Part shown: positions 63,201 to 64,000 of the stretch, piece by piece | Position numbering within the stretch: position 1 is the first letter of the stretch | How the letters are laid out: each line of letters begins with the position of its first letter | NCBI GenBank assembly: GCA_007844125.1 | Contig: CM017571.1 | Location: 32,262,156 to 32,326,155 of the forward strand | Direction: 5' to 3' | DNA length: 64,000 bases | DNA from: Sinonovacula constricta | Lineage: Eukaryota; Mollusca; Bivalvia; Cardiida; Solecurtidae | Program-made: the position numbers and the translations under genes | Notes under the pieces: model-generated | Databases searched by the model: none | Told to the model about the DNA's origin: nothing | Seen by the model: only the letters and a program-made list of their open reading frames with translations

Positions 63201-64000
63201 AAACTGAACCGGATATACTCCGAGAAGCAGTGCTCCGCCTGCGCCATTTTTTATGTCAGAGTAGATTGGAAGATCATTTGACAATGGAATCTTCAGTTTG
63301 GCCTCCACAAACCGAGTGTTTCCGATTGATTTCTTATTCAGTTCATCACGTACAATCTGATACATAGGATTGTGCCTACTCCACATGCCCTGTGTGTATA
63401 AAGTTCATTAAAACAGCCCTGTAGAACCATTGGGTTAGTTATTTTGCATTTTAATAAGTACACAAAACTTCTGATGACTAACGGTCAAAAGCCAACAATT
63501 GACTCCATAACTGAAACCATTATCCTATCATATTGCTACCTATAATTCTACTAATGGATTTCGGTTTTTATTTCTACTGTGTCTGGTGGCCTCAGACTTC
63601 AAACATGCAGCGTCTATATTGAAGTCAATAGTTCAAGCTTCAATCGAGACAAAACAACACAAAATAATGACATAGCATAGGTTTTCTATCTATGGATGAT
63701 TATGTATGTCTTCTCATTGTGACTGATGTATGTTGTATGGACTTGAAAGACGGTGTTTACCACATTATCAAAAATATAAAAGTACGCGTAACGAGACGTG
63801 TGTGATGGCATGCGGTGCATGATTATTGACCTAACGTATATTGGAGTTAATCATGTATTTAATTTGGACTTAAACAAGGCCGACCATGAACATTGTGCAT
63901 AAATAGGAATCACAGTTTAGAGCAGTTGACTGCATATGACATATGGCATAAACAGACATGTTTAAACATGATCCTTACTTGACTTGTATAAAGATATATT
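60243..64000 (-). CDS. DHDH: Dihydrodiol dehydrogenase-like gene, copy D (exons 4-7; 5' end outside)
   Basis: Exons present are 63137-63389 (4), 62521-62648 (5), 62091-62235 (6) and 60243-60352 (7). All are in frame and end with the normal PDDDD stop. Exons 1-3 should lie beyond the right edge: by comparison with copy B, exon 3 would begin within a few hundred bases. Exon 4 reads EGMW-side residues through GGALLLGVYP, again without Asp. Private changes include KLKIPLSND in exon 4 and FKVYK in exon 6. Intron 6 is about 0.8 kb longer than in B because it holds the terminal-repeat element. As far as it can be read, the copy looks intact. Confidence 0.85.
60477..61288. mobile_element. 812-bp element with identical 162-bp terminal direct repeats
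   Basis: Positions 60477-60638 and 61127-61288 are identical as far as I can read and lie exactly at the two ends of an insertion into intron 6 of DHDH-D. Copy B (near 33675) shows the empty site as ctgtaagttttatttaacc. The termini are not TG...CA, and the interior (about 490 bases) has no gag or pol, so it resembles a TRIM or another terminal-direct-repeat element and not a normal LTR retrotransposon. A target duplication is hidden by T-rich flanks. Confidence 0.85.
61765..61779 (+). repeat. (GTT)n microsatellite in intron 6 of copy D
   Basis: Shortest of the intron 6 GTT runs. Confidence 0.7.

Larger units (their letters stand above)
53417..64000. repeat. Tandem duplication unit D (cut by window end)
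   Basis: Starts inside exon 7' and continues past the right edge. It shares the SINE-2 block with C but resembles B in intron 6 and exon 6, so the unit is a mosaic. It carries two private insertions (56605-57341 and 60477-61288) and a smaller one near 59396-59523. Confidence 0.85.

Overview
The window looks like nuclear DNA of an animal, most likely a bivalve or other lophotrochozoan. It is AT-rich, genes are split by GT-AG introns, and it carries tRNA-derived SINEs, a non-LTR retrotransposon, a Merlin-type DNA transposon and long microsatellites. There is no sign of operons, ribosome binding sites, CRISPR or phage. The bivalve guess rests on general character, not on a diagnostic marker.

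The main content is a head-to-tail array of four copies (A-D, all on the minus strand) of a seven-exon gene of the Gfo/Idh/MocA oxidoreductase family. By residue-level resemblance and length it is a trans-1,2-dihydrobenzene-1,2-diol dehydrogenase (DHDH, dimeric dihydrodiol dehydrogenase). Joining the exons at matching phases gives 334 residues in copy B. Copy A has two compensating indels in the nucleotide-binding loop and has lost its stop. Copy C has a +1 frameshift in exon 6. Copy D runs off the right edge after exon 4. In all copies the exon 4 motif that normally reads GGALL-D-(L/I)-G-(V/I)-Y lacks the aspartate codon, so the array may encode altered or inactive enzymes.

Downstream of exon 7 each unit carries a second, diverged exon 6 / exon 7 pair (6' and 7'). 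These have the same lengths or phases as the real exons. They are either an alternative C-terminal cassette or the remains of an older tandem copy. 6' is open in A, C and D; 7' is open only in C.

Layout: 1-2423, flank with one possible Cys-rich exon and a GC-rich diverged repeat; 2424-3270, decayed Merlin transposase; 3474-3722, foldback element with 9-bp target duplication; 3732-12024, no recognised gene; 12025-24128, unit A; 24129-28921, a spacer holding a broken R2-like LINE and a SINE; 28922-39807, unit B; about 40080-53059, unit C; 53417 to the end, unit D. Long (TTA)n and (TAG)n tracts sit exactly at the unit junctions. Because the units are near copies, each serves as an empty-site control for insertions in the others. 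This exposes a 737-bp TIR element with a 9-bp target duplication and an 810-bp element with identical 162-bp terminal direct repeats, both private to unit D.
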